Shown here piece after piece: positions 51,844-53,253 of a stretch of 53,253 nt of DNA. The notes under the pieces are model-generated. The model was not told the DNA's origin. It saw only the letters and a program-made list of their open reading frames with translations, and made no database searches. Source of the stretch: Candidatus Endomicrobium labiotermitis (GTDB lineage: Bacteria > Elusimicrobiota > Endomicrobiia > Endomicrobiales > Endomicrobiaceae); contig WRFE01000005.1 in NCBI GenBank assembly GCA_009778965.1, positions 1 to 53,253 on the forward strand, written 5' to 3'. How positions within the stretch are numbered: the first letter of the stretch is position 1; every line of letters starts with the position of its first letter. The translations under genes and the position numbers were made by a program.

Positions 51844-53097
51844 ATGTCGGAAAAGAGTGAACTTTTGATGGCTCTTGAGCAGATAGAGAAAGACAAAAAA
51901 ATCAGAAAAGAGGATATTCTGGCGGTAATAGAAAACGCTTTGGTATCTGCCTATAAAAAACACGTCGGCAAGAATGTTAACGTAGAGGCGAAAGTAGATA
52001 CAGATACGGGCGAGATGGGTGCGAGCGTTATAAAAATTGTTACTAAAGACGTTGTTAATCCTCTTTTGGAAATAAGCGTTCAGGAAGCAAAAAAATTAGG
52101 TCAGTCCAGCGAAGTAGGTGCGGAAGTAAGAATTCCTTTGGATACGCAGGATTTTTCGCGTATTGCCGCGCAGACCGCGAAACAGGTTATCGTGCAAAAA
52201 ATAAGAGAATCCGAAAGAGATTCGTTATATGAAGAAATGAAAGAAAAAGTCGGGCAGATTATAAACGGCGTTATTTACCGCATAGCTAACAAAAATATAA
52301 TCGTTGATTTGGGAAAAACCGAAGCTATTCTTCCGGCAAGCGAGCAGGTGTTTAAAGAAAAATTTAATGTCGGCCAGCATATAAGAGCGGTGATAACAAA
52401 GGTTGAAAAAAATTCAAAAGGACCCGGAACGGTTTTGTCCCGTGCAAGCACGGAACTTGTAAAAAGGCTTTTTGAACTTGAAGTTCCCGAAATATACGAA
52501 AAAGTTGTCGAGATAGTTAATGTTGTCCGCGAACCCGGAATGAGAACAAAAGTCGCTGTGTTGTCGCGTAATCCCAAAGTTGATCCTGTGGGCGCGTGCG
52601 TAGGCATTAAAGGCGCGCGGGTAAAACCTATTATTGATGAGCTTAGGGGTGAAAGAATAGACTTGGTTCCTTTTTCAATAGACCCGGCGAAATATATTGC
52701 TGGAGCGCTTTCTCCGGCTAAAGTTGTATCGGTGATTTTGCTTTCGGAAGAAGATAAAAAAGCGGAAGTTATGGTTGCCGATGATATGCTTTCTCTTGCA
52801 ATTGGCAAGAACGGTCATAATGTAAGACTTGCCGCTAAACTTACCGGGTGGCATATAGATGTTAAATCCGAAGGCCAGAAAAAACTCGAAAGCGAAGAAA
52901 GAGCCGAAAAACAGACGGAAGCTTTGGAACAGCTTGAAGGTATCGGCGAAAAAACTATAGCAATACTTGTACAGGCAGGTTTTTCGGATATAGAAAGACT
53001 TACGCAGCTTACCGTAGATGATTTGACGACGCTTCCGGGAATTGGTCCTAAAACGGCTGAAAAAATTATAGAAGCGGCAAAAAAGAAAAAAGCTTAA
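51844..53097 (+). CDS. nusA: Transcription termination/antitermination protein NusA
   Basis: An RNA polymerase-binding factor for pausing, termination and antitermination. It has an N-terminal domain (ALEQIEKDKKIRKEDILAVI), an S1 domain (about 135-200, GQIINGVIYRIANKNIIVDL), and two KH domains (DPVGACVGIKGARVKPIIDE, LAIGKNGHNVRLAAKLTGW). A single helix-hairpin-helix tail follows (LPGIGPKTAEKIIEAAKK). 417 residues. GGGGGAA before ATGCC-ATG supports the start. Confidence 0.97.
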   Translation: MSEKSELLMALEQIEKDKKIRKEDILAVIENALVSAYKKHVGKNVNVEAKVDTDTGEMGASVIKIVTKDVVNPLLEISVQEAKKLGQSSEVGAEVRIPLDTQDFSRIAAQTAKQVIVQKIRESERDSLYEEMKEKVGQIINGVIYRIANKNIIVDLGKTEAILPASEQVFKEKFNVGQHIRAVITKVEKNSKGPGTVLSRASTELVKRLFELEVPEIYEKVVEIVNVVREPGMRTKVAVLSRNPKVDPVGACVGIKGARVKPIIDELRGERIDLVPFSIDPAKYIAGALSPAKVVSVILLSEEDKKAEVMVADDMLSLAIGKNGHNVRLAAKLTGWHIDVKSEGQKKLESEERAEKQTEALEQLEGIGEKTIAILVQAGFSDIERLTQLTVDDLTTLPGIGPKTAEKIIEAAKKKKA

Positions 53098-53120
53098 ATG
53101 CAGCTCGGAGGAAGGGACCT

Positions 53121-53253
53121 ATGGCAAATAAAACAACCAAAATAACAAAAGATTCCGATAAGGAAAGCGCCGCAAAGAAAAAGGCGTCTGCTTTGCCGTC
53201 AAAACCGAAAAAAGAAACGGCGGTTAAAAAGAGCGCTGTAAAAGCCGTTAAAG
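53121..53253 (+). CDS. infB: Start of a Lys/Ala-rich protein, probably translation initiation factor IF-2 (partial)
   Basis: The ATG at 53121 follows GGAGGAAGGG and the frame stays open to the window edge (44 codons). The peptide begins MANKTTKITKDSDKESAAKK and is almost wholly Lys, Ala, Ser and Thr. This fits the variable N-terminal region of IF-2, the gene usually found after nusA, but no diagnostic domain is reached. A short basic nucleic-acid-binding protein is the alternative. Confidence 0.5.
   Translation, partial: MANKTTKITKDSDKESAAKKKASALPSKPKKETAVKKSAVKAVK

Overview
This is a low-GC bacterial chromosome segment with dense, mostly plus-strand genes. The murein genes use a meso-diaminopimelate-type MurE (DNPR motif). 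There are envelope lipoproteins, an M6 protease with a type-IX-like C-terminal domain beside a PorV-like barrel, one giant exported protein and many dispersed palindromic repeats. Together these suggest a diderm of the Elusimicrobiota, perhaps an Endomicrobium relative. That placement is inference from general similarity and was not tested by a search.

Layout. 1-3.2 kb: acyl-ACP thioesterase (minus), gmk, rpoZ and a coaBC gene split into coaC and coaB by one in-frame stop. 3.2-6 kb: family 4 uracil-DNA glycosylase and priA. 6-11.6 kb: the murein cluster murE-murF-mraY-murD. 11.6-17.1 kb: hinT, rpsU, a NIF3-like gene, dnaG and rpoD, ending in a bidirectional terminator. 17.1-30.6 kb (minus): one 4,486-residue ORF, a quarter of the window. 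It has a signal peptide and recognisable NDP kinase, glycoside hydrolase, calcineurin-like phosphoesterase and GNAT acetyltransferase domains, an internal lipobox, and a ~115-residue module present twice. A small membrane-protein gene lies just upstream on the same strand, separated from the giant gene only by an intrinsic-terminator hairpin.

31.2-41.6 kb: the heat-shock operon hrcA-grpE-dnaK-dnaJ, with a textbook promoter overlapping a CIRCE operator. It is interrupted twice by accessory genes: a membrane protein between grpE and dnaK, and about 4 kb between dnaK and dnaJ. The larger insert holds a superinfection-immunity-like peptide too short for usual ORF cut-offs, a chagasin-like protease inhibitor framed by inverted hairpin repeats, an ankyrin lipoprotein with 330-bp tandem repeats, a C_GCAxxG_C_C protein, and a BRO-N/DinD-like gene followed by six hairpins of unlike sequence in tandem.

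41.9-47.1 kb: xthA, an XRE-cupin regulator with acyl-CoA synthetase and phosphotransacetylase (acetate/acyl-CoA metabolism), and an amidohydrolase. 47.1-51.3 kb: M6 metalloprotease and PorV-like protein, probably cargo and shuttle of a type-IX-like secretion route. 51.3-53.3 kb: rimP-nusA and the first codons of a probable infB, with a promoter and terminator-like hairpin in the leader.

Dispersed palindromes of the TGTCATT...AATGACA kind fill most intergenic gaps, and one lies inside the coaB reading frame. A different ~185-bp repeat occurs twice, each time ending just before a promoter -35 box. The most novel candidates are the giant multi-enzyme protein and the BRO-gene hairpin array.
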